Below are positions 22,265 to 30,788 of a stretch of 30,857 nt of DNA, piece by piece. Position 1 is the first letter of the stretch. Every line of letters begins with the position of its first letter. The DNA is from Smittium culicis. Its lineage: Eukaryota > Kickxellomycota > Harpellomycetes > Harpellales > Legeriomycetaceae. Location: positions 1 through 30,857 of the forward strand of contig LSSN01001326.1 of NCBI GenBank assembly GCA_001970855.1, written 5' to 3'. A program made the translations under genes and the position numbers. The notes under the pieces are model-generated. The model searched no databases. It worked only from the letters and a program-made list of their open reading frames with translations, and was not told the origin of the DNA.

Positions 22265-22633
22265 GTGGACTACACGAATTTAATGTTTTTTTATTTTATT
22301 AAAACCTATTACTACTCTAAAAACTCCCCGATTTCTGAATCCCCCTGTTTGTCAGTAGAAACCACCCCTTCAATTCATGGGGCTGATTTCATTGAAAATG
22401 AACCCACTACCGAAAGATGCACTATTCAAATTGTCGCAGAAACAGTTACCGACAACAATGACGACGAGAACATCCAGGAAGGGTTCTTAGGAACCGCGTC
22501 CTTCCCGTTAACACCTATTCATCCCAAATCTATACAAAAATTAATTCAACTACTTTGTAACTCGGACTCTGCATTTCTTTGGACTACTGGAAAATTTAAG
22601 CTTATTCTATTCTATTCTATTATATATTATTAA
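22265..22633 (+). other. 122-codon open frame of unknown identity in the insert
   Basis: The frame is open for 122 codons. The central part is protein-like and acidic: SISESPCLSVETT-type Ser/Thr-rich sequence, then CTIQIVAETVTDNNDDEN, then FPLTPIHPKSIQKLIQLL. The two ends are low-complexity Tyr/Phe/Ile and look like AT-rich flank, so the real coding core is about 22315-22595. It begins at GTG rather than a good ATG context. I do not recognise it. It may be a captured exon or the remains of an ORF of the inserting element. Confidence 0.3.
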
Positions 22634-22924
22634 TAAATCTACAAATTTTCTTATGTCAAAGAAAACTTATAAATAATCTGTTTATTTCTTTACTTTTTTT
22701 CTTCATCTGACAAAAATTGTCTTACCTCTCTACAGTCTATTTAATAAAAGATAACTATTAAATATCAAGTAAGTAACATCTGACTTACTATAATACTCTT
22801 AAAATTATACATTTTACTCATGTCTCTCCCAATCTTGACAACGCCGCATCCAAAAACCACTCCACGAAGACAAATTTTCGCAGAAGAGGCCGCGGCAGGA
22901 TAAAGGGATATAAATAGATCCCAA

Positions 22925-23766
22925 GGCCGGCCCCCCGGTAGGGGGTCGCCTCGCGATGTTCCATTCTACATGAGCTAGAACTACGTACAGCCATTGGGTC
23001 TGCAACATCGTCGAGAAAGGATTCAAGATTTCGATCAGGAAGAAGGAACCAATGGCGAAGGCTTCGTCGACATCAGTTAACGGGACCGCCGCCGATGAAT
23101 CACCACTCACGGCGTTACAAGGGGAAGATGGCCGCCGCCGCCCATTCCATACTGACGAACTAAATTGCCTCGCTAATGTCAAAGAAGACGATCGAACAGG
23201 TGAAATCACGGAGCCTAGGATTCTATATCAACTTGTTTGTAATTCCAAAAAAGATAGGGAGACTCAGATCAGTCCTGAACCTGAGAAAGCTGAATATTCA
23301 CTTCGAAGAGAGAGATTTCAAGATGGATTCATTGGTTTTGATCTGCCACTTAATCAGCAGAAAGGATTTCTTTACTTCCCTGGATCTGAAGGATGCAATT
23401 ATGATCATCCTGATCCACGTATCCTGAAGAAAGTACTTCCGCTTCTATTGGAATGGGCAGTTCTACCAATTCCGTGTTCTCCCGTTCAGCCTTTCTCTGA
23501 TACTACACACATTAAATAAAGTTCTGCGCCCAGCATTGACATTGGCGATGTCACAAGGGATCAGAATAACTGCGTATCTAGACGACCTACTTATAGTCGG
23601 AGAATCGAACGACCAATTTTTGTTGAATACGGACCTGATGTATAGCAAGATATTTGAGCTTGGGTACAAAATAAATATGGAGAAATCAGTTACGACTCCG
23701 TCACATTCCGTAACCCATCTGGTTATGATAATCAACTCCCGCAAGATGAGACTAAAGGTACTTTGA
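22925..23766 (+). pseudogene. DIRS pol: leader and reverse transcriptase
   Basis: The pol leader reads GPPVGGRLAMF (about 22930-22962), the conserved VGGRL block at the start of DIRS pol, then NIVEKGFKISIRKKEP and MAKASSTS in the frame open from 23052. After a frameshift near 23115-23176 the RT follows in one frame, 23176-23766, with a single TGA at 23425-23427. It includes SLGFYINLFVIPKK and LRSVLNLRKLN, DFFTSLDLKDA with the first catalytic Asp, and FYWNGQFYQFRVLPF. YLDDLLIVGES carries the YxDD box intact (about 23575-23607). It ends with EKSVTTPSHSVTHL and a TGA at 23764. Apart from one stop and the leader frameshift it is well preserved. The family assignment is firm. Confidence 0.85.
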
Positions 23767-23773
23767 AAAGATT

Positions 23774-24690
23774 TTGAAAACGGTATCAATGACATCGAAA
23801 TGCCTTGTCAGCTTTATAGGAAAAGCACGAGCGATGTCGATAGCCTTACTGCCGGGCAGACTAGTGTTGAGGAGACTAATAGAATTGAAGAATATATGTA
23901 TCTCTAAGAAGAAATCATTGACATCGACTGTTACACTGACAGAGCCAGAAGCCCAGAGCCTGTTACTTTGGGTACACAAATTGAAAGCATGTAACGGCCA
24001 ATCCTTCCTTCCAGAGAATCCGGAGCTGAAAGTCTTTACAGATACCAGTGAAACTGCATGAGTTATAGTAGTTGTGTCTCAATACTACTCATGAGTATGG
24101 AGTTCCACAGAAGTGTTGATGAAATCAATTCGAAAGAATTGCTGACAATGTTATACGCGCTACAGCTTCAGAGAGTTGTCCGTGATCATTTCTGATCTAT
24201 TCAGACAACACTACGACCTTGGTTTACGTCAGAAAGTTTCGCGGAACCAAATCCTCGGAGCTACTGAAAATCAAAGAACGTATTTGGAACCACTGTCTGG
24301 ATACAAATACCCGTCCTCATGCCACGTATGTTACAACTAGCATGAATCCAGCGGATGCACCGAGCAGGCTCACCGATCAGACGGAGTGGTCATTTTCAGA
24401 CCAAGCTATCTAGAAGATATCTCTCCTTTATCAAAAGCACGATTTGGACTTATTCGCGTTGAGGACGAACAGGAAGGTGGGAACCTACTACAGTTGGTTC
24501 CGAGACAACAAGTCTGTGCGGCAGCACTCCCTAGAACACAGCTGTTAAGGATGTTTCAACCCTTACGGATGCCCTCCCTGGTATCTGATCGGCAAAAAAA
24601 TCCATAAAATCAAATGGGAGCGCATAACCATAACACTGGTCACTCCGTTATGGAAAAAAAAATATAAGGTACCAGAGTTTTCTGAGTATG
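23774..24690 (+). pseudogene. DIRS pol: RNase H and following domain
   Basis: The RT thumb and RNase H follow in changing frames. 23774-24061 reads FIGKARAMSIALLPGRLVLR and later LKVFTDTSETA-stop, where TDxS is the RNase H start and the stop replaces the Trp usual in TAWG. 24109-24180 reads DEINSKELLTMLYALQL (the Glu motif). 24192-24690 reads LIYSDNTTTLVYV (the Asp motif) and NPADAPSR, then after a TAG (24411) HDLDLFALRTNRKV and CPPW. The DLFA and PPW blocks mark the segment linked in DIRS elements to a methyltransferase-like domain, just before the recombinase. Further stops lie at 24411 and 24546. Catalytic residues look retained. Confidence 0.75.
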
Positions 24691-25790
24691 TCGGCAGAAC
24701 AACCACTAGTTTTTCAAGCGACAACGGTGATACCAGATCCAGAAAGCAGAAAATATGCACTATCCAAAAACAAGGCGTGGAGTTTGATGGCTTATAGGAT
24801 CAGCGGATCATCCATAAAGCACAATTTCTATCAGATAAAGCCATTAACATTATCTTTTCAAACCAAAGTTCTGCCAAACGTCGATACAGGTACTATAATA
24901 CTTGAAAATAAAATTATATAATATCATATCTACAACGCAGGTGGATCTCCTATACAGGATAAGTATATTTTCAACTATTTAGCTGAAATATTCATAGCCA
25001 ATAAGCCAAGTTTAAATACTACCAAAGCCTAAAAATGCAATATCTAGCTTAATAGAGGATTCTGAAGAAATAGACAAAATCACCGTGTCTCACAGAGTTT
25101 CAAAGTGCAATAAATGGCACCGAAATAAAATCTTTCGTTAGACCAACGATTTATATTTCTCCCGTGATCATAAGACTAAGGGAATGGGGAAGAACACAAT
25201 AACCGGATTTCTCACAACTTACATCAAAGACGTGTTAATTATTGGGTTTGTGTGGGTTTCTTCGTGCTATTGACATCCATCGTAAATATGATTCCAAAAC
25301 TACAATACATAATGGAATCCTAAAGATGGTAATTATATCTCCAAAAGAAAAGTGTAATAGTAAGCTAATCGAGCGCTCTTACGAGATTAAAAGCATTCAG
25401 ACACAATTTTATGCCCAGTATTGGCTTACAAAATTTACAAAGAAAAAGTAGTATATAATCCATATCCTTTATCACAAATCAACAATAACGCAGATACTGT
25501 TAATATTCTGATCAGAAATGCTAGAAATCACAATCTCCCGTTATCTATGGATAGCATTACTAGTCATATCCACAATTTATCGGGACTTATGCAGTGACCC
25601 CCTTATACGCTATAACTAAGTTTCGGGCTATTGGGGCGACTCTAGCTGTAGCATCAAATGTTTCAGCAGATAATATAGTCTCACATGCATTTTGATTCAA
25701 TTATGACATGTTCGACACTTATTATTGCTTAAACCGTAGCACCCAGTAAGAAATTACAGCCGCGGTGCTACCTCTGGGTCAACTTAATAA
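24688..25790 (+). pseudogene. DIRS tyrosine recombinase
   Basis: The recombinase integrates the circular DNA intermediate. The N-terminal part reads AWSLMAYRISGSSIK (24775-24819) and then KRRYRYYNT in a shifted frame, and FNYLAEIFIANKPS near 24970. The core opens with LGLCGFLRAIDIHR (about 25239-25283), equivalent to box A with its catalytic Arg. Then come HNGILKMVIISPKEK, NILIRNARNHNLPLSMDSI and IHNLSGL. Box B and the nucleophile region follow: RAIGATLAVASNVS with the second Arg (25624-25626), VSHAF-stop-FNYDMFDTYY with the candidate Tyr pair (25720-25725), and LNRSTQ. A TGA at 25693 replaces the Trp usual after HAF. Multiple frameshifts and stops make it dead. It ends just before the internal complementary region. 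Confidence 0.8.
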
Positions 25791-25800
25791 GAACACCCTA

Positions 25801-25879
25801 TGAGATATAATGTAAAATTAATCGAGACCTTTAGGGCGAAAATTAATTACTATTATATGAATAGGGTGGTCATATTAAG
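25801..25879 (+). repeat. DIRS internal complementary region
   Basis: TGTAAAATTAATCGAG through TTATATGAATA to GGTGGTCATATTAAG is the inverse complement of 26043-26125, with close to 85-90% identity by eye. Its last 19 bp also repeat the outer tip of the left ITR in the same orientation. It therefore joins complements of both element termini, the defining feature of DIRS elements, used as a template to complete the ends during replication. It directly follows the recombinase. Confidence 0.85.
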
Positions 25880-25922
25880 ATCCGCCCACCAGTCCCTAAA
25901 ACTTACCTTGAAAAAGATGTTA

Positions 25923-26065
25923 AGGATAGCATTTACTATACTTTCAGTAATTATAGGAAAATTTTTTTTAGCTTATTTCATTACGTAATAAAAATTTTAT
26001 AGTTTTTGGAAGTTTGGTATATTATCCAATAAAAGCTGAGTACATTTAATATGACCACAGTATTC
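25923..26065 (-). repeat. DIRS right inverted terminal repeat
   Basis: Inverse complement of the left ITR. The shared landmarks, read on the minus strand, are TGTGGTCATATTAA, TGTACTCA, TTTTATTGGATAAT, AACTTCCAAAA, ATTACTGAAAGTA and TATCCTTA. It lies 43 bp after the internal complementary region. Confidence 0.85.
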
Positions 26066-26125
26066 ATATAATATTAATTAATCTTGGCCCTAAAAGGCTC
26101 GATTAATTTTACAATAATATTAATG
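26066..26125. repeat. Outer extension of the DIRS right end
   Basis: These 60 bp lie beyond the part shared with the left ITR but are still complementary to 25801-25860. They therefore belong to the element, and the right end is longer than the left, as described for DIRS-1. Confidence 0.7.
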
Positions 26126-26394
26126 AGAATTATTATGGCCATTTAAATCGGTAATTAAGAAATTTACTGAGCGGCAAAATAGAAGTGAATTATAAATTTT
26201 TTATTTCAATAAAATTTAAAAAAAACCAATCTAAACTAAAATTTTACCGAAAATTATGTCTGTATATTCTTCCTTATCAAATAATTACTTAATAACTATC
26301 AAATTTTATAACTTTATTTTAATTTATAAAATATTATTATCGCAATACGAAATATCGAATATTATCACCTCAATTCGACTACACCGGAGAATAA
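26126..26394. other. AT-rich spacer
   Basis: No coding or RNA feature is visible. It lies between the DIRS right end and the Ty3 3' fragment and could be decayed Ty3 sequence. Confidence 0.4.
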
Positions 26395-26485
26395 GAACCA
26401 AATGAACACCAAAGGAAAGTGATGTGGAACTAGAAATCAAACGACGCGACTAAATCGACGAGGACTTCTTCCTTAGGGAGGGGAA
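26395..26485 (+). pseudogene. Ty3 pol C-terminal tail and polypurine tract
   Basis: A short frame reads SDVELEIKRRD, then a TAA, then IDEDFFLREGNVSN, running into the LTR. This acidic tail ending at the LTR border is typical of the end of Ty3 pol. The purine run AGGGAGGGGAA (26475-26485) touches the LTR TG and is the expected primer site for plus-strand synthesis. It probably belongs to the element at 14409-19357 or to another copy of its family. Confidence 0.65.
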
Positions 26486-26819
26486 TGTCAGCAATTAGAG
26501 TAATTTCTATAGGAATATTATAATTATGTAATATCATAACATATTATATAATTAATTATAGACAGAGAAGACAGAAAAAGGAAAATTTTGGATTCGGATA
26601 TAAATATTCGAATCCAAAGATCACAATGAAAAAACACGCTTAGTTCCAAAACGGAACTGAGTCTCATTTTATATTTTATAAGTAGTAAATTACTATATAA
26701 TAAATCTTGATACAACCATTTGAAGATATATTTTATTTTATCAGAATGAGTTACACTCACTATTTGAGAGATAGGACCGTATGGGCGGCCCGTTGCGTAG
26801 CAAAATGTGTGGCGCAGCA
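26486..26819 (+). repeat. Ty3 3' LTR (334 bp)
   Basis: The LTR runs from TGTCAGCAATTAG to GGCGCAGCA, with proper TG and CA ends. It aligns along its length with 14409-14678, apart from an extra 40-60 bp near the 5' end and about 20 bp near 26725. It contains the same hairpin at 26587-26618. The polypurine tract upstream shows it is a 3' LTR rather than a solo or 5' LTR. The 5 bp after it (CGACT) do not match the 5 bp before the 5' LTR (CCAGA), so a single insertion is not confirmed. Confidence 0.8.
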
Positions 26820-28506
26820 CGACTCAGAGTTAGCGCCGATTATGTTATGAATTGATTTGATTTGATTTCTCATTAATTTTAATTAATTCCTAGGCCTAAT
26901 TTTCTAATCGAATTATTTTAATTAAAGGTAGTATAAAATTATTGATTCTAATAATTAACAACTAATTCTTTATATTTCTTTTTATATTAATAAAAAATAT
27001 TAGAATTAGTATTACTGGAGAAAGTTTTTCAATAGGTGTAAAAGTGACATCCAAAAAAGATATTTCCATGGACTTTGGTAATGAGAAAAAAAGATATACC
27101 TAGCTGGCTATTAGAACCAAATTTTTATATAAATATCCTAGAGGATTATTATGGTTTAACATTAATTAATGTACTGAATCTTTTTATCTATCACATTATT
27201 TTAAAAACTTTATAATTAATTTTAAATCGTAATTATTATTTTACTATAAAGAAATGTAATTTATAATAGTAAATATCAATATGAATAAATGACATATCAA
27301 AAAATTTTTCACTTATAAATTATTGTAAAGAGTTTCTATATTAGAATGAAAAGAGATTCGATATTATATGTATTCCAAAGCATATTGTATAAATTGTTAG
27401 GGTCTTCGAATTTTTCAAAATATGCGAAATAGATAAAATAAAGAAACATAAAAAATTTTATGAAAATTAATAACACAGTTTATTTTTTGAATTTGACTAC
27501 CGATTCTTATTTATACAAAGAATTGAAATCATATTAAAGATAAAATTACAAATTCGAAGCTTATATTAGGAACTTTTTTATAAAGGAAAGATATATTTAT
27601 TATTGAAATTAATGTATAATCTGGAAATATAATATATTTAATCTATAATTTTAGTTTTAATGATTTTTAGTTTGTTTATATCTTTTACATTTATTTATTA
27701 CTTTGATTTAAATAAAAAGCATAATTAAAATTTCAAAATTTTAGCTCAAATAGCAAGAAAATTTATTAAAACTTTAACCATTACTTGAAATATAAAATTA
27801 TAAATCAAAATATCGTTTAAAAAGTTTAATAATTAATCACGGACAATAAAAATATTTTAAATTTTTACCTGTTGATATCATAATTTCAAGTTAAATACTA
27901 CAAAGAGCTCAATAAAATTTGTGTATAAAATATTCTGTATTAATTCAAACTCCTTTCGAAAATAACAGTATTAGTGCGTTAATAGCTACATAAAAATCAA
28001 AAATCAAAAAACAGCAAATATTAACTATTGGAGATGAATTTCTATTTGAAAGCATTTGTGGAAATAATAACTTCATCTGCGATTATCGATATTGCTCTGA
28101 ATATGATGCAGTCGATTGAATCTGTAATATTTAATTAGTTAGTATTACAATATGCAAAAAAATAAATCTTGACAATAAAATTAAAATAAAAAAAATAAAG
28201 TACCAGATTTTTACGAAAATAAATTAGGGTTAGGTTAACATGCCAAAAATATTAATATAGCCAATTTAATTGCGCAATTCCTATTGTCTCTACTGGAAAA
28301 TAAGAATAAAGAATTTCCATTACATCTGTGTACTAGAAAACCCATAAGCATATAACAGATTAAAACACAAAGATTATTTATATATAGGGCTTTGCATACG
28401 ATTTTATAAAAGTTTTTTACAAATTTCTAAAACGCGCAAACAAATTTCTAAAAAAATTTCATGACGCGTTTAAAAAAGTTTTTTCCCTAGTTATGTAATT
28501 ACAACC
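26820..28506. other. AT-rich stretch, no gene supported
   Basis: All frames are short. A 14-bp TTAGGGTTAGGTTA at 28224 is the only telomere-like word and stands alone. Around 28420-28475 there is an inverted TAAAACGCG/CGCGTTTA pair about 30 bp apart. Nothing else stands out. Confidence 0.45.
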
Positions 28507-28611
28507 CAAATTCATTTCCTATGGTATCAAACTAATTTCCAATTTTCCCAAACTAATTTTTAATTGTCCCAAAGTCAATAACAGTTGAGCCAAACAAATT
28601 TCAAAATCACG
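28507..28611 (+). repeat. 21-bp minisatellite, five units
   Basis: Five consecutive 21-nt units all begin CAAA: 28507, 28528, 28549, 28570 and 28591. The second and third are nearly identical (CAAACTAATTT then CCAATTTTCC or TTAATTGTCC); the others are diverged. The period is a multiple of three. In one frame the units give heptads like QTNFQFS, with two stops. A related CAAACAAATTTCTAAA occurs at 28437. Confidence 0.65.
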
Positions 28612-28851
28612 TATTTGTATGAAAAAATATTATTATCTGAATTATAAAAAATTTGAAAAAGACTTTCTATTAATAATTTATTATTATTATTTCTCATGCT
28701 TTTTAATTATTATTCATACTGTAATTGCTAAGATAATTTGGGTTATTTTTATTAGTATTTAATTTAATAATATAAAAGAAGAGAAGAAATAAAGGACTAA
28801 AGACTAGGACTAAGGCAAGAACTAAGACTAGGAAACTAGAACGAGAATATG

Positions 28852-29153
28852 TGTTGAAAAGCTTAGCCTTTCCATGAGGTCGACTAAGCTTCTCTTTATA
28901 TATGTTTTTAGGTATTAGTTTATTTGGGTGGTTTGTTATATAGCAATGCTGTTGGGATTGTCTATATAAAAATTTAGTGTAAAGCCTTCCATATCATTGC
29001 CCGGTGGAACAATAGGAATTGTGCTCATTACGCATACTCTTTATTTTTTTTTACCTCCCTTCATTTTCTCTTATTTTTCCATTTCTATTTTTCTTTCATT
29101 CTATATAATATAAAATATTCTTTTGAAAGCTTTGAAATAGATCGAAAACAACA
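28852..29153 (+). repeat. Candidate solo LTR (Copia-like)
   Basis: The ends TGTTGAAAA and CAACA are inverted as in Copia-type LTRs. Within lie a hairpin (AAGCTTAG at 28859-28866 with CTAAGCTT at 28884-28891) and a TATATAAA at 28963-28970, followed by a T/C-rich stretch. No matching target duplication is visible, and no coding remnant adjoins it, so the call rests on ends and layout only. The purine-rich GACTAGGACTAAGG sequence before it could be an old polypurine tract. Confidence 0.35.
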
Positions 29154-29176
29154 ACAACAATTACTACTACTACAAT
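29146..29176. repeat. Microsatellite (AAC)n then (TAC)n
   Basis: AACAACAACAACAA followed by TTACTACTACTACAA. A simple triplet repeat with no coding context. Confidence 0.8.
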
Positions 29177-29495
29177 TTTAAATAATATTCGAATTCAAAA
29201 TCGACGATAAAATAAAAATCTTATTCCTCGATAATATAAACTTTTTTTTGAAAATTAATTTTATATATTAGCAATCTTGATAATTTCTATTTTGATTTAT
29301 TATAAAATAATAAATCTTGTCATTTACATATAACACCGTGCTAAATTTATTACAAAGTTGATTTTGATTAATTAATACTATTTAATTGATAATATATTAT
29401 AATCTTTAATATTTATAAATAAATTTTAAATAATTAATAAAAATATCATGACTGTTCAATTATTTCTCTTTTGTTTGACATCATAAAATATTTTA
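29177..29495. other. AT-rich flank
   Basis: No gene is visible. The left end of the Tc1/IS630 element should lie here, but I found no terminal inverted repeat matching 30454-30620. Confidence 0.4.
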
Positions 29496-30453
29496 TCATA
29501 TCTTATAATATCCTATGCAATCTTCCCTAGAGGCACTATCAAATCCTTGATCTATCATTTCAAGTAGATCAGATTCATTCTCAATCTTAACATACCTTAC
29601 GTGATTTTCAACTTTAGAAAATAAATTTTCAATTGGGCTTAAAAATAGCGAGTAAGGAGATAAATATAGCAATTTAAAGTTTTTACTTTCTATATATGTT
29701 CTTACAGCTAAATTTTTATGAAAACCTACGTTATACATTACGAGTATTCCCTGGGTTACACCGATGTTATTTATATCAATAATCAATTCTTGAATGTATA
29801 ATTTGAATGTATCCGAATTGTAAGCTATTTTTCTTGGCTTGAAAAATTTATACCCATTTTTATTGACTGTGCAACAAGTTGAAATATTTCTTGGTCGAAT
29901 TCTGCCGGTTATAGATATCTTGAGATGTCCCTCTTTTAGACCTTCTATACAGTGGTCTCAATATTACCGAAAATCCCGCTTCATCAACAAAATAAAATTC
30001 CTCTTTTTCAAACAAAATTTTGAAATCTAGAAATTTTTTTGCATATTGTTCCCTAATGTTTATATTTTCTTCATCATTTCTTTTCTCTGATATGATTTTA
30101 ATTCTATTAATATTATAAAAAAATCGTGTGCAGCATCTTTGGACTGTAGATTTAGACAATTCTACTCCAAAACCTTCTTTCACTTTTTCTTTCAACTCAT
30201 CCAATCGAAGAGTGCAATCTTTATCAAGACAGTTTAGAATATAAAATCCAAAACTTAGGTTACTTTTTTTTTTTCATTGACCCTCCTTTTGGAATAGAAT
30301 TTATTTTTGACTCATTTTGATACGCTTTTATTATTTTATAAACAGTGCAAGTTTTTATTTTGAGATCTTCAGAAATATCTTTTGATGATTTTCCTCGATT
30401 ACAGCTGTCAATAATCCTATTTCTGTCTTATTGCACATAGTTTTATAAGCCAT
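29496..30453 (-). pseudogene. Tc1/IS630-type DD34E transposase, inactive
   Basis: This family cuts and pastes DNA at TA sites. On the minus strand an ATG at 30453 (MAYKTM) begins about 319 codons, a usual length. After a frameshift near 30430 comes a helix-turn-helix (SKDISEDLKIKTCTVYKIIK). A second frameshift lies in the T-run near 30265. Then come LDELKEKVKEGFGVELSKST and QRCC (second DNA-binding half), RPRNISTCC-type sequence past a third frameshift near 29910, and NPIENLF-like SPIENLFSKVENHV at the C-terminus. Catalytic residues: FVDEAGF keeps the first Asp (29983-29985). The second should be in VMDNVGFH but reads VMYNVGFH, Tyr at 29733-29735. The Glu of PIEN is at 29628-29630, 34 residues later. 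So both frame and active site are lost. Confidence 0.85.
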
Positions 30454-30687
30454 TTTTTTAAATAATAATAAAGTTATACTTTTGAATAATATTTTAGAAT
30501 GTATTTTATATCTATAGCTTAAATTAATTATGATTAAAATAATATATGTTGGATAATATTATTAGAATTTTTTAGTTTTTTTATTAATACAAGTAAATCT
30601 TAAAAAAAATAATATATAAAAATCCTGTACCCTCCCCTCTTTCAGTACTCTAGTTAATTTATATCCACTATGAGCGATCCAGCATTC

Positions 30688-30788
30688 GATATTATTAATA
30701 TTTAAATAAAGTTTAAAATATAATTATATAAATTATTTGATATTATTAATATTTAAATAAAGTTTAAAATATAATTATATAAATTATT
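30688..30788. repeat. 51-bp tandem duplication
   Basis: The unit starting GATATTATTAATATTTAAAT is present twice in tandem, at 30688-30738 and 30739-30788, almost without differences (one base at the end). Nothing is coded. The identity of the copies points to a recent slippage or unequal exchange event, or to an assembly artefact. Confidence 0.85.

Larger units (their letters stand above)
20879..22817. mobile_element. Unidentified 1,939-bp insertion in DIRS gag
   Basis: The segment is flanked by TCATG at 20874-20878 and 22818-22822. Removing the segment and one TCATG restores the gag frame exactly, so both limits are well supported. The 5-bp duplication suits an LTR-type or other integrase-mediated insertion, but the ends (ATTTAGAATC and CATTTTAC) are not TG and CA and are not inverted repeats. 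Inside are AT-rich edges, repeat copy B (21007-21560) and an open frame at 22265-22633. No transposase, RT or recombinase motif is visible, so it would be non-autonomous or decayed. Confidence 0.7.
20128..22917 (+). pseudogene. DIRS gag-like ORF, interrupted by a 1.9-kb insert
   Basis: This is the first ORF of the DIRS element, with a gag-like, nucleic-acid-binding role. The ATG at 20128 (MIDQEDTNH) opens an undisturbed run of 250 codons. It includes PLTDLVVYLELIEALPSIEE, FPRSSLMKYLLPPMSD and a helical block, ATLPINFYVYHRIQENPQ with DIASTVTEGRLDNLNKS. A basic tail follows (ARKRPKKRYR, FRGRRQYG). This matches the DIRS gag family as I know it. At TTT CAT G (20872-20878) the host sequence stops. 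It resumes after 22822 and, joined across, reads TTFH-VSPNLDNAAS and then the Arg/Gly tail NFRRRGRGRIKGYK before TAG at 22915-22917. As it stands, the frame runs into the insert and stops at 20908-20910. Without the insert it would be about 281 codons. It is the best-preserved coding sequence in the window. Confidence 0.85.
19888..26125 (+). mobile_element. DIRS-type tyrosine-recombinase retrotransposon
   Basis: DIRS elements have no LTRs and no DDE integrase. They have inverted terminal repeats and an internal complementary region, and a tyrosine recombinase inserts a circular copy without target duplication. All these parts are visible: left ITR (19888-20032), gag (20128 onward), RT/RNase H (22925-24690), tyrosine recombinase (about 24688-25790), internal complementary region (25801-25879) and right ITR (25923-26065) with an outer extension to about 26125. 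gag is interrupted by a 1,939-bp insert. pol is broken by stops and frameshifts. Without the insert the element would be about 4.3 kb, on the short side but in the usual range. Confidence 0.88.

Noticed and set aside
22814..23209. 131-codon minus-strand frame opposite DIRS gag and pol
   Set aside because: It lies antisense to the well-supported gag tail (NFRRRGRGR) and pol leader (VGGRL) and has no family resemblance.
23463..23795. 110-codon minus-strand frame
   Set aside because: Antisense shadow of the intact RT core with YLDD.
17519..25693. Alternative genetic code with TGA as Trp
   Set aside because: Some TGA stops fall at expected Trp positions, but TAA and TAG stops and many frameshifts are just as common. 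Ordinary decay explains all of them.
26524..26820. 98-codon minus-strand frame
   Set aside because: It lies wholly inside the Ty3 3' LTR and is not matched by a comparable frame in the 5' LTR.
28224..28237. Telomere-like TTAGGGTTAGGTTA
   Set aside because: Only about two units, isolated in AT-rich DNA; too short to be a telomere relic.
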